From: Parastagonospora avenae f. sp. tritici 18332-5
Taxonomy: Eukaryota > Ascomycota > Dothideomycetes > Pleosporales > Phaeosphaeriaceae
Reading direction: 5' to 3'
DNA: 64,000 nt
Assembly: GCA_022559985.1 (NCBI GenBank)
Contig: JAFJTR010000035.1
Coordinates: forward strand, 1-64,000
A model generated the notes under the pieces. That model worked only from the letters and a program-made list of their open reading frames with translations. It had not been told where the DNA came from and made no database searches. Positions 9,361 to 22,332 of the stretch are shown in pieces; position 1 is the stretch's first letter; each line of letters opens with the position of its first letter. Made by a program: the position numbers and the translations under genes.

Positions 9361-12330
9361 TTATGATCTTCCGTCGAGCACGCTGATTACGCGGTCGTGA
9401 AAAGGCACAGAATCGCGTAGCTGAGATTCGTCGGTCATTTCGCTGCTCTTGCGCTTGATAGTAAGGGGTCCCAACGGGACGCCCTCGTGGTCGTCTTTAG
9501 TCTTCGGCTTGAGACCACGCAGCTTTGAGTTTTGAGATGCGGCCTCATCTACCTGCGGTATGGCTGGGTATCGACAAAGACCAAGGTCCTCGCGCAGAAC
9601 CGGAGGCGCGTCTGGCAGCAAGCCGAGATCCTTCAGAATGATGACATTGTATGCCTCTTCGGCGATGTCGGTGAGGTTCTTTCCGGCGGGCTCGAAGGGC
9701 TTGTCCAAGGGGATGACGACTGGGCGGTTTGCACGCTTCTAGCGGCGAGCATCGCGGCGAAGCTGGAAGCTCACCATCTCGTTCAAAATGCGAATCTTGG
9801 GGTGCTTCTGTGCTACCTCGGCGATGTGTGCGAGGGCATTTGCGATGCACCGCTTGGTGCCGTTCATGATGGGGCCGTTGCGCAGCATGTACGCGCGCTC
9901 TCGAGCAACAGTCTGCTCGGCAATCTCTCAGGCCCCGAAACGGATCGGTGGCGCATCGTTTGGAGCGGTGGGGTGGTACTGCTCGCAAGTGGAGATGTTG
10001 CAGATGCATCCGGACATGTCCTCCATGAGGCTCATCTGGCAAAGTCTGAAGAATTTCTCGCATGTTATACCCAGGAGCGATTCGATTTCGTCCTTGTATG
10101 GCTCATTGGCCATCTGGCGAACTCGCTGCATCTCGTGAAGTGCGCATCGGGCGAGCAATCTGGCCGTTTTGGACCATCATTTCCCGGATCAACATATCAG
10201 TCTCCGGCATCTCGAAGTGCCAAAGTTTCCTGAATATCGGCGGGAAGTCTCCGCCAGGGGCGAGGTGCGAAAAATCGTGTTTAGACACGGCCGTAAGATC
10301 GAAAACCTTGAAGCGAGGCATCCAGTGTGCGACGGTAAGACCGTTCGGATTGTTGTCGTCCGCGACAGTGATGCTGATAACAAGTGTAGCAGGCTTCCAC
10401 CACTGCCTGATCTCATTTTCCTTCATCTCGACCTCAGCGTTCTCCTTGTCGAGGATAGCCTGGAGCTTAGCAGTCTGTGCAACCGGCCATCCAGCTGCCT
10501 CACAGGCATCTTTCTTCGCCTTTGCTGCCATCCAGATCTACCCAAGCTCTTCATCCATAGTGACAGCAGCGGCCTTCGCAACTTCGACATCAGAATTCCA
10601 CTCATTGTGCTACACGTCCCAGTCCAGCATTGTCTTGATATCCGGCACGATGTGTTCAGCGATTCACTTCTGGCACATCTTCAACGCGCTCTTCGACTCC
10701 CTAACACGATGAAACATCTGCAATGCAGGCGTGATACCTAAATTCTCGCCAAACGCAGCTGAGATTTGCCCAAAAAGTGGCTCGCAATACTTCCACGTAG
10801 GACAGAAATTCCGCATCTTGTGCGTCCAGGGAAAGGAGGTGAGAATGCGCTCCCACTCCTCTTTCTGCACCAGATAGTCCACGCGACACGTATCATACAG
10901 CCGCACGTGACGAAAGTAGTATGCGTGATCCGCGTCTCCCAAACTGTTCCAGTAGTCCTTGGCCTTGGTCTCGCTGCTGGGATATGGGACGCGCGGACCG
11001 AGACCCGTGCCGATCTCGTTATGAACAACGAGGGTGGGGGGAATGGGCGTGGCGGGTACGGTGGGCTCGACGGTGTATCCGTAGACGTATTGATGCGCAC
11101 GGACAGACAGCAAGTCAGAAGTATCGAGCCTGCTGCAGGAGAACAGTTCGTATGTCGATTCGATATCGAGGGTCGAGGGAGCCGCGTTGGGCGAGCAGGT
11201 TGTGGAGCGGATGCGAAGGAGCACGAAGCCAAGTTCGACCATGGAGGGATCTGGCAGGCGGATGGTGTTGGACTGTTCGGTCTCGGGGTGATGTCGACAG
11301 AGAGCTCATCTTGCTCGTTTGGAGTGACGGGGACGAATTGGTTGGTGGGCTCATCCTGCTCGACCTGAGGAGTATAGAGGACGAATTGGTTGCTGGAATC
11401 CTCATCATTGACCTCAGGCGCGACAACTACGAACTGTCTGTCCATCGAACTGACATCCGCCTCTTGATCCAAGACCTCAAACTCCAAATCGTCGAAATCG
11501 TCCAAGCCAGAGTTGCCATCTGGAAGCTGACGATTGACGTCTTTCCGTAGTTAATCTATCAGATGACATTAGTAGCAGTACCGCATACATCACAACACGC
11601 CTGTCACAAAGAGAAACAGGACGCACCAAGAACTCCGGCTTCTGTGCCATCATCCGAGCAACCTGCATCTCTATGGATTTCCTGAAGAACAAAGATCGGA
11701 AGAGATTGCTGTCGAAGTCCAATAGCCACTTGCTGTATGCGAAGGCGGCGGTCAAGAAGATCGGATGGCGAGTGTACGGTAGGAGTATCGATTGGTCCTT
11801 GCCGGTGGAAAGGGTGTGTGCCGGCGTAGTATGCCGCTCCATGAGCAGCATCAGCTTGGTGTATTCGTCCTTGATACTGAGGCCCCTATTGCTGTAGAAG
11901 TCCCAAAACCGCTTGCTCTCCGCAAAAGCCTTGGTGAAGAGGAGCGGATGTCGAAACAAGGGTAAATTGCACTCAGGAGTAGCATGCCACTACAAGAGCA
12001 GCACATGCGTGGTGTCTTGACCCTCAATCCAAGCAAGACCCATTTCGATAAGCCAGATGATGCCCAGGAGGAGGAACAGCACCAGCATGCCGAACATCAG
12101 GATGAGATGGAAGAGTATGCGACCGGCGCAGCGCACGCAGTCACGGATGGTGGGAGGCATAATGCCGTGAGAGAAGGTTCTGGTTATGAGCGCAGTGTTT
12201 GTTATTGCCAATGGCTCTTGGTTGATGGAGAGTTGGTGGGTGGTTGCGATGAAGAGTTGCTCTCCTTGCACGCCGGCAGCGGTTATATCCTCGAGGGTGG
12301 AGAGCCCGTTGCCTATCCGCTAGCGCGTTG
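9361..12330 (-). pseudogene. long unrecognised gene, disrupted by six in-frame stops and two frameshifts
   Basis: On the minus strand a near-continuous coding signal runs from about 12330 to the natural stop at 9361. The N-terminal part has a membrane segment (ILFHLILMFGMLVLFLLLGIIW). TAG at 11990 interrupts it; the same frame continues with a two-copy repeat (RHPLLFTKAFAESKRFWDF and RHPIFLTAAFAYSKWLLDF). An intron with a GTGCGT donor near 11619 leads to an acidic stretch (GLDDFDDLEFEVLDQE). A frame change occurs at about 11245-11300. Stops follow at 10664 (TGA), 10610 (TAG) and 10538 (TAG), a second frame change at about 10150, then stops at 9928 (TGA) and 9739 (TAG). Between these the frame is open and protein-like, e.g. 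WWKPATLVISITVADDNN and ALAHIAEVAQKHPKIRIL. I do not recognise the family. Whether the membrane part and the acidic part are one gene is inferred from the lack of an ATG between them. Confidence 0.6.
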
Positions 12331-14073
12331 CATCGTGACGGGGGAATCGGCGGCGGTGGTGATCCAAGCGGGTAGGACGGTGCAGGTTCGTGAATCACTG
12401 GACGCACGTGAGCGCGGCGGCGACAGGGGGAACATTGTGAACGGAAGATACGGTGCGCGAGGGCGCGAAATTACTAGAAACGACATTGTGAGCGACATGC
12501 AGCAGGTTTGTGGGCGGCGTGTACTTCACCTACACCACGCCCTTAGCCGACATGGGCGTATGCGACTTCCGACAACACTACGCGTATGGACACAGATATC
12601 ATAGCTGTAGCTCAAACCATTTTGGAAGCACCGTACAACACTCAATATGGCACCTGGACAGCCTCCAAGTAGCACACCAGCTCCCTTTTCCAAGCTGCCG
12701 CGCCGCACTTCATCCCCTTTACACGCACCTTGACCTCTCTTCCTCAGCCGGAACTTCATCGTGCATTCAGCAGATATATATCCGCAGCCCCATCGCATTC
12801 CAGCCAACAGTGCAGAAGAACCGCCCGCCATCCACGCGCCTGCGCATACCTAACGACGAAGCGCAGCGCAGCATCATGTCGCCGCACTTGTAAAGAGAGA
12901 AGTAAGCGTACATTACTACAAGGCCGCGGTGCGATGCCGTTATGGCGCGCAGACACGAAGGCTCTTAATTGCAGCAGTCCCAGTTGCACGGTGCGACAAA
13001 AGTTCGCATGTATAATAGATACATAGTCGTCAACTCGTGCTGCGGAACAGCAAGAAAAACCACGGTCTATTTAAGTTCTACCAGCGCGACCGTAAAGCCT
13101 CGAGAAGTGTGCTGCGCGAAAAGCAGAGCTGGGTCACTGCACTTGTGCAGGGGGACAATTCGTGCCGCAAAGTTTGGCGGCGGCAAGTTGAACGCATGTG
13201 AGCGTGGGAGACGGGAATGCTTATTTGGTGCAAGGGGGATACGGGGATATGCGTTCGTGACGACCTTGACGATGTAAATGTGCGGAACTTGAAGAAATTT
13301 TGAAAGTGTTGGTGTGAGGATCCAAAGTCGAATTTCAGCACTCATTTTTTTTTAAAAAAAAAATCTAGTAATGGAGTAGGACAGCGTTCCGAATCTCAAA
13401 CTTAATATCAGATCAGGTCCAGAGAGCTGCTTACTTCTTCAAAGCCTCCTTGGTCTGTGGTTTTGTGCTGTGATAAAGCGCTCCTTCTTTTAGCATACGA
13501 GATAGCAGCAATGTCGAAGTAAAGATACATGTATCAACGATGTGTTGAAACACCATAGATTGTTATCCAGCGCATAAGCTGGACGTGTGTTTTCAAGGTC
13601 TCGTAGTATGCGCAATAATTGATGGCATTGTACATCATTCCGCTCTCAACACCAGCAACATATGCCTCGCACATACGACCTCACACAAATATCATAGATA
13701 GTCACACGCAAAACACGTCACAATGAATCTTATCAATGATCATTGGTATGTATCAAGTTATACAAACACTGTGTAAAAAGACCAAAACTCTCAGAACAAT
13801 CTCAAACGCCAATCGTGCGACCACTCGGGTCGATGCATATGCCTCCCAAACGCCATGCCATGAATAGGAACAGACAAAACTGTAACCTGAAGGAGCCCGA
13901 TGGCTATAGTAATCCACATGAACGCCAGAAGGTGAAGAAGAACAAAAAGTGTCGGCCATCATGCCGCATTTAACCCATGACGCCATTTCGTAAACGCAAT
14001 ATTTCGCAAGCTTCTGAATCCTAATGAGGACCAGAGACCTCATTTATACAAGTCGTGATAGAGTAAAGTGTAT
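12331..14073. other. intergenic region
   Basis: No supported gene. The part nearest 12331 may contain further remnants of the disrupted minus-strand gene, since its first exons are not identified. A T9/A10 self-complementary tract lies at about 13344-13363. The rest shows nothing. Confidence 0.4.
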
Positions 14074-17000
14074 CTAGCGCGAAGGTCCAGAAGGTCCTGC
14101 GCGTGGTGCCATGGGCGATGGGTTATAAGTCCAAGCGCCATCACGAACAAGACGCTCCCTGGCCTCACGTTCTTTGCGCTTCTCTTCCTCGGTGACCTGG
14201 TCGTTGGCCCAGTAAGCACTGCTGGTGCGCTCGCGGAAACGCTTGTGGCGCTCCTTGTTGGGGAAGACGGCCTCCATGTTAAGAGGTGCGATGGGGCCGA
14301 AGATCTGCTCGGGATCCATGAGCTGCTGGCTAGCAAGCATCTCACGAAGGTTGGGGGTGTTGACCCAGCTGGGTTGCTCGAACTCGTTCTCAGAGTCCTC
14401 GTCCTCGGAATCGGTCATGATCTCAGGAAGCTTGATATCATCGCCGTTCGGGTACTGGATCGTAGGTGGAGCAGGCTGAGGTGCGTGTGCGGGCTCAGCG
14501 AAGGGAATTTTGCCCTTGGCGAACTGCGCATGAGCGTGGCCCGGTGTGATAGGGTTCATCTTAGCCTGCTGCGAGGGTCGCTTAGCAGGACGATGTAGTG
14601 TTTCGTCACCACCCTCAGCCTGGTATGGACGCTTGGGAGGTTTAGCGGGGTTGACAGGCGGGACGTTGATGCGGTTGGCATCCTGTACGGTCTGCATGCG
14701 AGAGACTGGGCGAGCAGCACCGAGATCCGAACGGGGTGGTGCAGTGGCCTTGGGCTTCTCCACAGCTTGTGGCTGAGGACGAGCGACTCTAGGAGCAGCC
14801 GGCTTCGCGACGGGAGCCTGTCTAGATGCAGGTCCGCCTTTGCCAGACAGTGCCGAAGCTGGTCTGCTAGATGCAGTTGGCTTTGGTGCTGGAGCACCAG
14901 ACTTGGATGCCATGGATGGTCCAGCAGTGAGAGGCTTGGATGCAGTTGGTGCGGGGCGAGCAGCCGGAGGAGGAGCCTGGCCATACCTGCTGCTGTTGAG
15001 GTTGACCATAATCTTTTGTGGTGCCTTTGCCTTGGGCAAGGCATCCTTGCTGGTCGGCTTTGCGAGCTTTCTGGGCTCGCGGAGAGCGGCTTTGCTAGGC
15101 TTTGCAGAAGGAAGCAGGCTCTTAGGTGGTGGGGGTGGAGGCATCTCATCAGCAGAATCGGCGTCCTCGCGCGACGAAGCAGTGTTCGTGCGTGTGGTAC
15201 CAGGACGCGAGAAAGGCTGCTGTTGTTGGTACGAAGAAGTGGGAGTCTTAGCGGCGGCCGCGACTGGGGCAGGCTGCCTCAAGCTCGACTGAGAAGACAT
15301 CGCAGAGGGTGTTTTCAATGCACCCTTGCTCTTCTGATGGTGGAGAGTAGCTTTGGTCTGTTCCTTCTCGCGCATCTCCTTGAGCTTGTCCTCAGCACGC
15401 TGCTTCTGCTTAGCGTCCTTGGCCTCTGTCTCCTTGTCTTTCTGCTTCTGTCTCTCCGTCGAGCTGCGGGTGCGACGACCGTCATCTTTGAGAGGGCTGC
15501 CAGGCACGGCTGCAATTCTGCTTGCCTTGGTAGCCTTGTTCGATTCCTTCGAAGGCGACCGTAAGTTGGAGAAAAGGCCTGGCTTCTCGGTTCGCTTGGG
15601 GCTAGCGAATACGTCGTCAGAAGAATCGTGCGCTTGAAGCTTGGGTCGCATTGGACTTTCGGCGAGGGCGTCGAGCTTGACCTGGGCGCTGGTTGCACTT
15701 GATCCGATGATCTTCTCTTTTGCAGCACGAAGAGCTGAGTAGAACTTGGCTTTCGAGGCGCTGAGTGGGGCGTCCATGTACCTCTTACCAGCCGGTGAGC
15801 CAACTGGAGTGGTGGACTCGAAGCCGGCCGAGAGATCCGGGTTTGAGACAGAAATGAGCTTGGAAGGAAGCTGTTTCGCGGGCGAAGGGGGCGCATGCGC
15901 AGTGTGGCTTTTGCTAAGAGCAGGTCTGGCAGGTGCAGGAGCTGGTGCTGTTCGAACGGGCGAGATCCAATCGTCGTCATCGTCCACATCTTCAACTGGT
16001 GCAGGTGGAGGAAGGCTTGGATAGGCGGGTTGAGCTGCCTGCACGGGAGCAATATCTTCCTTTGACTGTGCTGAAGCAAAGCTCTGAGGCTGCGAGGACT
16101 GCGATGAGACAATGTTCTGGCTGACACGCTTGGGTGCCTCGTTCTGCTGCTTGAGCATGTTGATGCGTTCGAACAGGCGTTGGGTCGATGTCTTGTTGTG
16201 GATCTTGGTAGTCTCCGACTCCTCGCGCTGGATTGCTGGGCGCGGCTCATCCAGGTCCATCTCATCGTCGTGATGCATGTCGGGATGTGCGAGCTGGCTG
16301 CCTCCCAGACTCTTGCCTCCGGTGTATCTGCCCATCTGGCTGTTGCGGCCCTTGCTAGGATCGACGTGACTGGTTCGAGATACGCGGTTGCCCATGCTCT
16401 TCTTTGGGAGCAGAGGCTCGCGTGCGGGGAGCGATGCAAAAGTGAGACTGCTCTTCCTAACAAGCGGCTTCACGGGGCTCGAGTTGTCAGACGGCGAGCG
16501 CACCTCATCGTCCATGTCCATCTGATCGTCAACATGGTGATGTACAACAGTGTCATCCTGCATCGCATCTTCGGTAAATGTGGGTGGTGGACCAGCGGGC
16601 GTGGTAGAGGCCTCGGGAGCGAACAGCTTCTTGGGCTCTGGCGCGTGAGCGCGATGGTGCGCGGTGTCGAGCGCTTCGTGGGTCTCAGCAGTAATGCTGT
16701 GTTGTTCGGATATGACGCGCGGAGGGCTGGGGAAGTCGGGAATGTCGTGCATATCCTCATCCTCGTCCTCATTGTCGTCAATTTCATGGCGGATGACTGT
16801 TCCCGCATCTGATCGCGATGTGTCGGCCTTGTCCTCATCCACGTCCATCGCGTCGTCTTCGTTGGTCCGCAGATTCTCTCTGGAGGCGTTCTTGCTTCCA
16901 AATGCCTCCTTGGCAGAAACAAAAGAATCGCCCGTGTCGCGTCGCTCATCTTCATCCTTGTCGTGTATTGAGTGTCGGAAGGACTGGGTTGCCTGTGTGG

Positions 17001-17719
17001 GTTGTGTGGACTGAGTCTGGGGCGGTGAGAAAACATCGTCGCCTTGCGAAGTCATGGCAGTGTTTTGCGTGGAATGCATGGGACTCCACGGAGCAGCGGA
17101 TGGCTGGGTGCGATCCTCGTCGAATACATCGGCGTGGAAGCTGCGATTGACGTTTTCCTTGCCAGTGGACACAGCCTTGGAGAAGAGCTGGCGCGCGACT
17201 GGCGTCTTTGCGGCAGGGGAAAGCACTTTGGCTGTGGTCTCATCGTGGGCGATCTGGAAACGTGTCTTCGGGGTGGCCTTTGTGAGGTTGTTTTTCAGGC
17301 TCAGTTCGGCGGCGCTGGGCTTGTTTTGGCCATTCGCTGCGATGAGGTTGGCGAGAGGCTGGTTGTTGTTAGTACAGTACACATTGGTGTGCACACGTCG
17401 CGTCTCTTACCTGACGGGGCTCAGCAACCTTCTTGCGTGCGGTGCGAGGCGTCTTGCCGCGTAGCTTGCCGGGCGTCTTAAACACCTCCAGGTTGTGTCT
17501 AGGTCAGGATCAGTATAGAGAGCGCGCTGAAGAGGCAGGCGCGACATACTGGCCATTGGCAAGAACTTCGGACATATGCGCGTTGAGCCATTCCAGCTCA
17601 TTGCGCACAGAGAAGCCGAAATCCTCGAGTTCCTGCGCGACCAAGGCATTCGCCTGGTGGCGCTCTTCGAGAATCCATCCGGCTGAGCCGATGGCGGGCA
17701 CTTTGCTGCGGCCGGCCAT
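14074..17719 (-). CDS. INCENP-like chromosomal passenger protein (Aurora kinase scaffold)
   Basis: CDS complement(join(14074..17358,17411..17498,17550..17719)), 1180 aa. Introns of 52 and 51 nt have GTAAGA/ACCAG and GTATGT/CTAG ends and keep phase. The decisive element is a C-terminal IN-box: DIKLPEIMTDSEDED...QPSWVNTPNLREMLASQQ, then DPEQIFGPIAPLNMEAVF, about 60-120 residues from the end. In Sli15/Pic1/INCENP this binds and activates Aurora B (Ipl1/Ark1). The N-terminus (GWILEERHQANALVAQELEDFGFSVRNELEWL, then VFKTPGKLRGKTPRTARKK) fits the Survivin/Borealin-binding end of fungal INCENPs. The middle is long, acidic then Lys/Glu/Ala-rich (KEKDKETEAKDAKQKQRAEDKLKEMREKEQ), resembling the single alpha-helix/microtubule-binding region. 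It acts at centromeres and the spindle midzone. Intact. Confidence 0.88.
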
Positions 17720-18439
17720 TGTGATTGTGTCGTGGTGATAATTTGACGTGTCCGAGGGCGCGTCGCGGTCAGGCAGTCGCGATCGAGACGGGATGAAAGG
17801 CGAAGTGGATTAGCTGAACATGTCGCGTCTGAGTCGTTTTCGAGTTAATTGGAAGCTGCGCCAACGCGGGAAAGGACGCTGGGTGTCGTGGTGGGGTGGC
17901 AGCGGTGGTGGGATTTGGAGGTTGAATGTTATGGTCTGCGGGTGGAGCACAAACAGACGGGACCGCGAACCCTGGCCCGTGCGGCGCCAAGCTTCAACCA
18001 CCACCTCTAGGATGTCTCAGGCCAACACCGTCATGTTTCTCGAAACTTTGAGACCTGATGTCTTAGATAGTGATTTTACTTATATGCTATACTTCTGCGA
18101 GCTACATGTGTCCTGTGATTGATTCGGACTCGATTCTCCCTACCAGACTCTCAAGAAGACCATAAACACCCCTTTTTCGCAAGTACCGGTATTCGTTTCG
18201 AAACGCATCGCGAAGGATTTATTTATCCTGTCATTGTCATATACAAACACGTCATCTGCACTTGTTGATTAGAGAAAACTCTCTTCCATTGAAACCATGT
18301 TACGTTAAACCGACACAATGTGAATACCCCTTACCCCTTCCTGTGGCTGGCATAAACGACACAGCTCACGTCATTCCCCTCCAAAGAACGAAAACACAAA
18401 ACTATGCTACAAAAGGCGCGACGCCTCTCTTTTTGAGAA
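17720..18439. other. intergenic region upstream of the INCENP-like gene
   Basis: About 720 bp holding the upstream region of the minus-strand INCENP-like gene and the 3-prime side of the next disrupted minus-strand gene. Nothing else is recognised. Confidence 0.4.
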
Positions 18440-21389
18440 TCAAGTCAGGAAGCACACCCTCAAAGCCACCCCGTAGAGCGTCTCGACCTCCCATCTGTCC
18501 TGCACATCGTTAACTTGAATCCTCCAAGTCGACGTTCAAAAAAACTTACGGTAACAAACGACCCAACAGTCTTCACAATATCATTCACATGGGCTCGCAG
18601 TCTAGCATCTTCATCCTGCAAAAGCTGGTGCATAGCTTCCCTGAACCACAACGCCTCCACGGCCTTCAGATACGCGATGCAAAGCCCCGTAGTCGCAGGT
18701 AGATTCTGGCTGTTCAAGAGTGCATCCACGCTATTCAGGCCGCCATAAGTATTCAAGGCGCTGACGAACTTGTACATCTTGGTATGCAGCCTTGCGACCT
18801 TAGCGATGCCATGGAACCAGATCTTCGACTGCATCTTCACAATGAACGCAGTGGCCTCCTTATGCATGACTTCCGGCAGCTCGATATGCGCGTATGTGTA
18901 GCCAGACGTGAAGTTGAGAAGGTTGGTAAGGTGGGTGGCGTGGGACTGTACTTGCTGCTACAGCATACCATATTGAATGAGGAGGGTGGTGAGCTCCGCG
19001 AGGATGGCAGGAACGGCATCGGCAGTCAGTGCGCTGGAGGAGTGGAGGCGGAGGCGGCCTTTGTTGGATGCGGCGTGGTCGATGAAGACATTGACAGTGT
19101 CTAAAGCCTGTTCGTCATGACGGACGATAGCGTCTTCACTCTCGGAGGCCGTCTCATCGTCATCGGAGCTATAGCCAAGACCATAGGAACCCTTGGAGGG
19201 ATCGTGCTTGCGAACAGGCTCTTTCGCCGCCTCGTAGACAGACTCAGACTGGATCACAGCACCAGCTTGCGATGACGGGCCAAACACCGAGGAAAGCGTC
19301 TCTGGCTCCTTGACTGCTTGCTTGACCTCCGGGACAGGCTCGGCCTTCTTGACAGCGTCCTTCTCCGGAGCCTTGGTCGTGCTCTGAGCCAACTCAACCT
19401 TCACGACAGGCTTTTCGATCGCAATCTGCGTCGACGTCTTTGATGCATCGACTTCCGGAACAGATACCACCTTCTCAGCCGCAACGGTGGTGTCACGCGG
19501 CGCAAGCTCCACAGCGGCTTTTCGAGCAGCAATCTCCATCTTCTCCATCTCCAGCTTGACCTGCTGCTCTTTCGCGGCCTTCTCTCGAGATGTAATAGCC
19601 CTTTCGCGTTCTGCTTGGCTCTTCTCAAGGCTTTTGCACCTTTCGGAGAGGGTGGCAATATCTGCCGAAGCTTTTGCTTGCTGAGTTTGCATTTGGCCTT
19701 CGAGCGCCGCGATCCTGGACCCATATCCGGTGTTCTGCACGGCGAGCGCCTTCTGTGCTGTTTGCGCATGCTCAGGAGCTGCGTCTGAAGGGACTGAAGC
19801 ATAGCAGCCATCTCCGAAAGCTGCGAATCGCTGGCAGGTGCTGGCGCAGTCGTTGTTGTCTCGGGAATCGCTTGCGAGACTTCATGTGGGCCTGTCGATT
19901 GACCAGCGTTCCCAGCGCCTGGAGTATTCTGCGATCGGGTATCTTGGAGGTCCTCAGTGGCTACAGGAAGGCTTTACTGAGGCGCAGATGTATCCGTAGG
20001 TGGTGCTGGTGGCAGTGTAGACTTAGGAGCATCCGCCTGGCTTGAGACAACCCTCTCACCTAAAGTCACAGGCTTGACATCCGACAAAGGAGCGACGTTC
20101 GCGAGATGCTCAGTCTTAGGAACGCTCCGCTATGCTGGAGCATCTGGAGTGCTTCCAAATTGAAAGGTTGCACTAGTCATCGCGAAATGTGGCATGACTA
20201 CGGGTGGTCTGAGTGCAGCGTTCCTGCGCATCCCTCCCATGACCGAGATACTGCCAGGCTTTGGTGAAGTGTTTGGAGCGCTTCCAAAGTGAAAGTCTGA
20301 ACCACCCTTTGAAAATTGTGGCATGACTGCGGGTGCTTTGGGTGCAGCGGTACTGTCAGGCTTTGGGGGAGCCACTGCCTGAGTGCGAGTCTCTGAGACA
20401 GCCTGCGAGGGCGCAAGAGAAGTACCACCTGTTCCATTACCGACACCAGCGCCCAGAAAAAGAACAGACTCCCCTTAATCGACGTCCATTGCATCATTGG
20501 AGCCTTGCCCATTTGTACGAGGCGATGGCTGCTGCGCAGGTGCGGGCTCGCCTGCTCCAGATGTGATCTCATGCGAGGCTTTCACTGCCGGTGATGGAGT
20601 GAGCGAGAGTTCCATTGCATCCTGATCGAAAAGCGGCGGCTGGTTGGCGATGTCATGCTGGTCGGCGGTGCCGTCCTGGTTGGCGATGTCACTGCCTAGT
20701 GTCTTTCCGACGATTGCACCTAACCTCTTGGGCGGTTCAGTGTTTTTCTTTCGGTCCGCATCTCTATCATTGCTGTTTTCTTGCGTAAAGAACGAAGCTC
20801 CAAACCCAAAGGTGCACGTTGACTGTGGAGGGTGAGAAGCAGCCCCGAAGACTCCACCTGCGTTGAAGATGTTCGATGCGAAATCGTTCGACTGGACTGT
20901 GTGCGTACGTGGTCTCGCTGTTGCAATCTTGCGTTCTGGAGAGCTGGCGTAGGCAGTATTAGGAGCGCCTGCGCTGAATAGGGGCTGCTGCAGTTGCGGG
21001 GAGAGAGGTCAATGTTCGTTGAGCGTGGCCTTATTTGCCTCAGCAGGGACAGGTCGATGTTCGGCGTTGGGGGTGGCTGTCTTCGCGGAGACAGTGTGGG
21101 ACTCAAGTAACGATTTCCATGGACCGACATTCTCTGGAAGTGAACGACCAATGTTCTCCATGGATTCGATGTCTCTGTCCACGGCTCCTCTGTATCTATT
21201 ACCGTCTCCATTTTGATGAGAAGAGTGCGTCTTAGCCTCCAACTTGTCCTTGATCGCTTTCAGCTTGGATATCGAAATGTGCAACTCAGGATGGGTTTTG
21301 ATGTCGACCCTATCGTTGCAGTCTCTCAAGGCGCGCATGTATTGAGACTTCGCCGACAAGCGGTTGGCACCAGACACTTTTGGCGGCAT
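18440..21389 (-). pseudogene. FG-repeat, nucleoporin-like gene, disrupted
   Basis: Reading leftward from MPPKVSGANRLSAKS (21389; an upstream exon is possible because CTTACAG precedes it), one frame stays protein-like for about 3 kb. It is cut by TGA at 21009, TAA at 20475, TAG at 20130, TAA at 19974, a one-base frame change near 19755 and TAG at 18958. The coding signal resumes in frame after each. It has FG-type repeats (NIFNAGGVFGA, TFGFGASFF, DFHFGSAPN, FQFGSTPD), a coiled coil (IAALEGQMQTQQAKASADIATL), an acidic stretch and a helical C-terminal domain. The terminal intron is still canonical (18500-18549, GTAAGT/GTGCAG) and joins to an in-phase 20-codon last exon (DRWEVETLYGVALRVCFLT). FG repeats plus coiled coil point to a nuclear-pore-type protein; the exact Nup is not recognised. 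Intact splice sites imply recent loss. Confidence 0.6.
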
Positions 21390-22332
21390 CTTGTGTGGCG
21401 TGCGCGGGATACGGAATACGAAGGATGGATCTGTAAGTATGGTGAGCCATAGCAAGAGGAACAATCAATGTACACAAGGGAAAAAACAGGGTGACTTGAA
21501 CATGCTAAGGCAGTTTCCGGACATAGAACAAAGTCTATCATGCGGTTGACGCGACGCAGGCTTCTACGATGGGAGGATTCATACATGCAATACGTACGGG
21601 AAGCGGCACAGTGCGCTATCTACTGATGCGGGCGGAAGATGAGAGAGTGGATTGTAGATGAATGGATTTGAGAGGCCTTCAGAGAAGCCGCGCGCAATGA
21701 GCTGTCGAAAAGAGCCCTAAACACGTTCAAGTTGAGGTCACACCTTGGGCTTGATCAGAATTCGTGGAGGCCGATTGATCGTGGTGGGAGGTCATGTTTG
21801 TCGGGGTGCTCGGGCATGGTCTAACTTAATCTGGTGGACCGTCAGTGTGAAAGGTGACATGCCACAGCCGAGAAAGTCGTCATGGGCGCGCACCTCCTAG
21901 CTTTGAAATCGCGGACCTTCCATTTTCTGCCAGAGATGATAAGAACAGCTGAGTCGAGAGAGTCAATATCTTGAGGCAAACGTACGGATATGTGTGTAGA
22001 GCTACGGAAGGTAAACAACTGTCGGCTGTAATGGGCCAATTTTGATCCGAGAAAAGCATGGCCACTTTGGTATGCGTTATACTGGTCTCAAATCAGTTGA
22101 AAATTGGCTCTTATATTACATCTTATGCTTATGTGGCGACGCCGCAGCCGCAAGGTGGAAAGGTCGAACATGCCACAGCGCGTTCAGCCAGCGGTACCTA
22201 GGTATTTCCCAGACACGGTACAGCAATTTGAACATCTAGGTGTAGCAAACTATTCAGTATGTTTGGCGAAAAAGACTATTGATGGAAATTAGAGCAAGTT
22301 GTGACGGCCGACGTTGGATGTCTCGGCTATCA
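21390..22332. other. intergenic region
   Basis: Upstream sequence of the disrupted FG-type gene, possibly including a first exon beyond an acceptor near 21435. No other gene is supported. Confidence 0.4.

Noticed and set aside
9545..10063. Arg/His-rich 172-residue minus-strand frame
   Set aside because: It is a shadow of the disrupted gene in another frame; composition is typical of an off-frame reading of GC-rich codons.
15315..16463. 382-residue minus-strand frame inside the INCENP-like gene
   Set aside because: Off-frame shadow, rich in Arg/Ser/Pro/His, fully contained in the supported INCENP frame.
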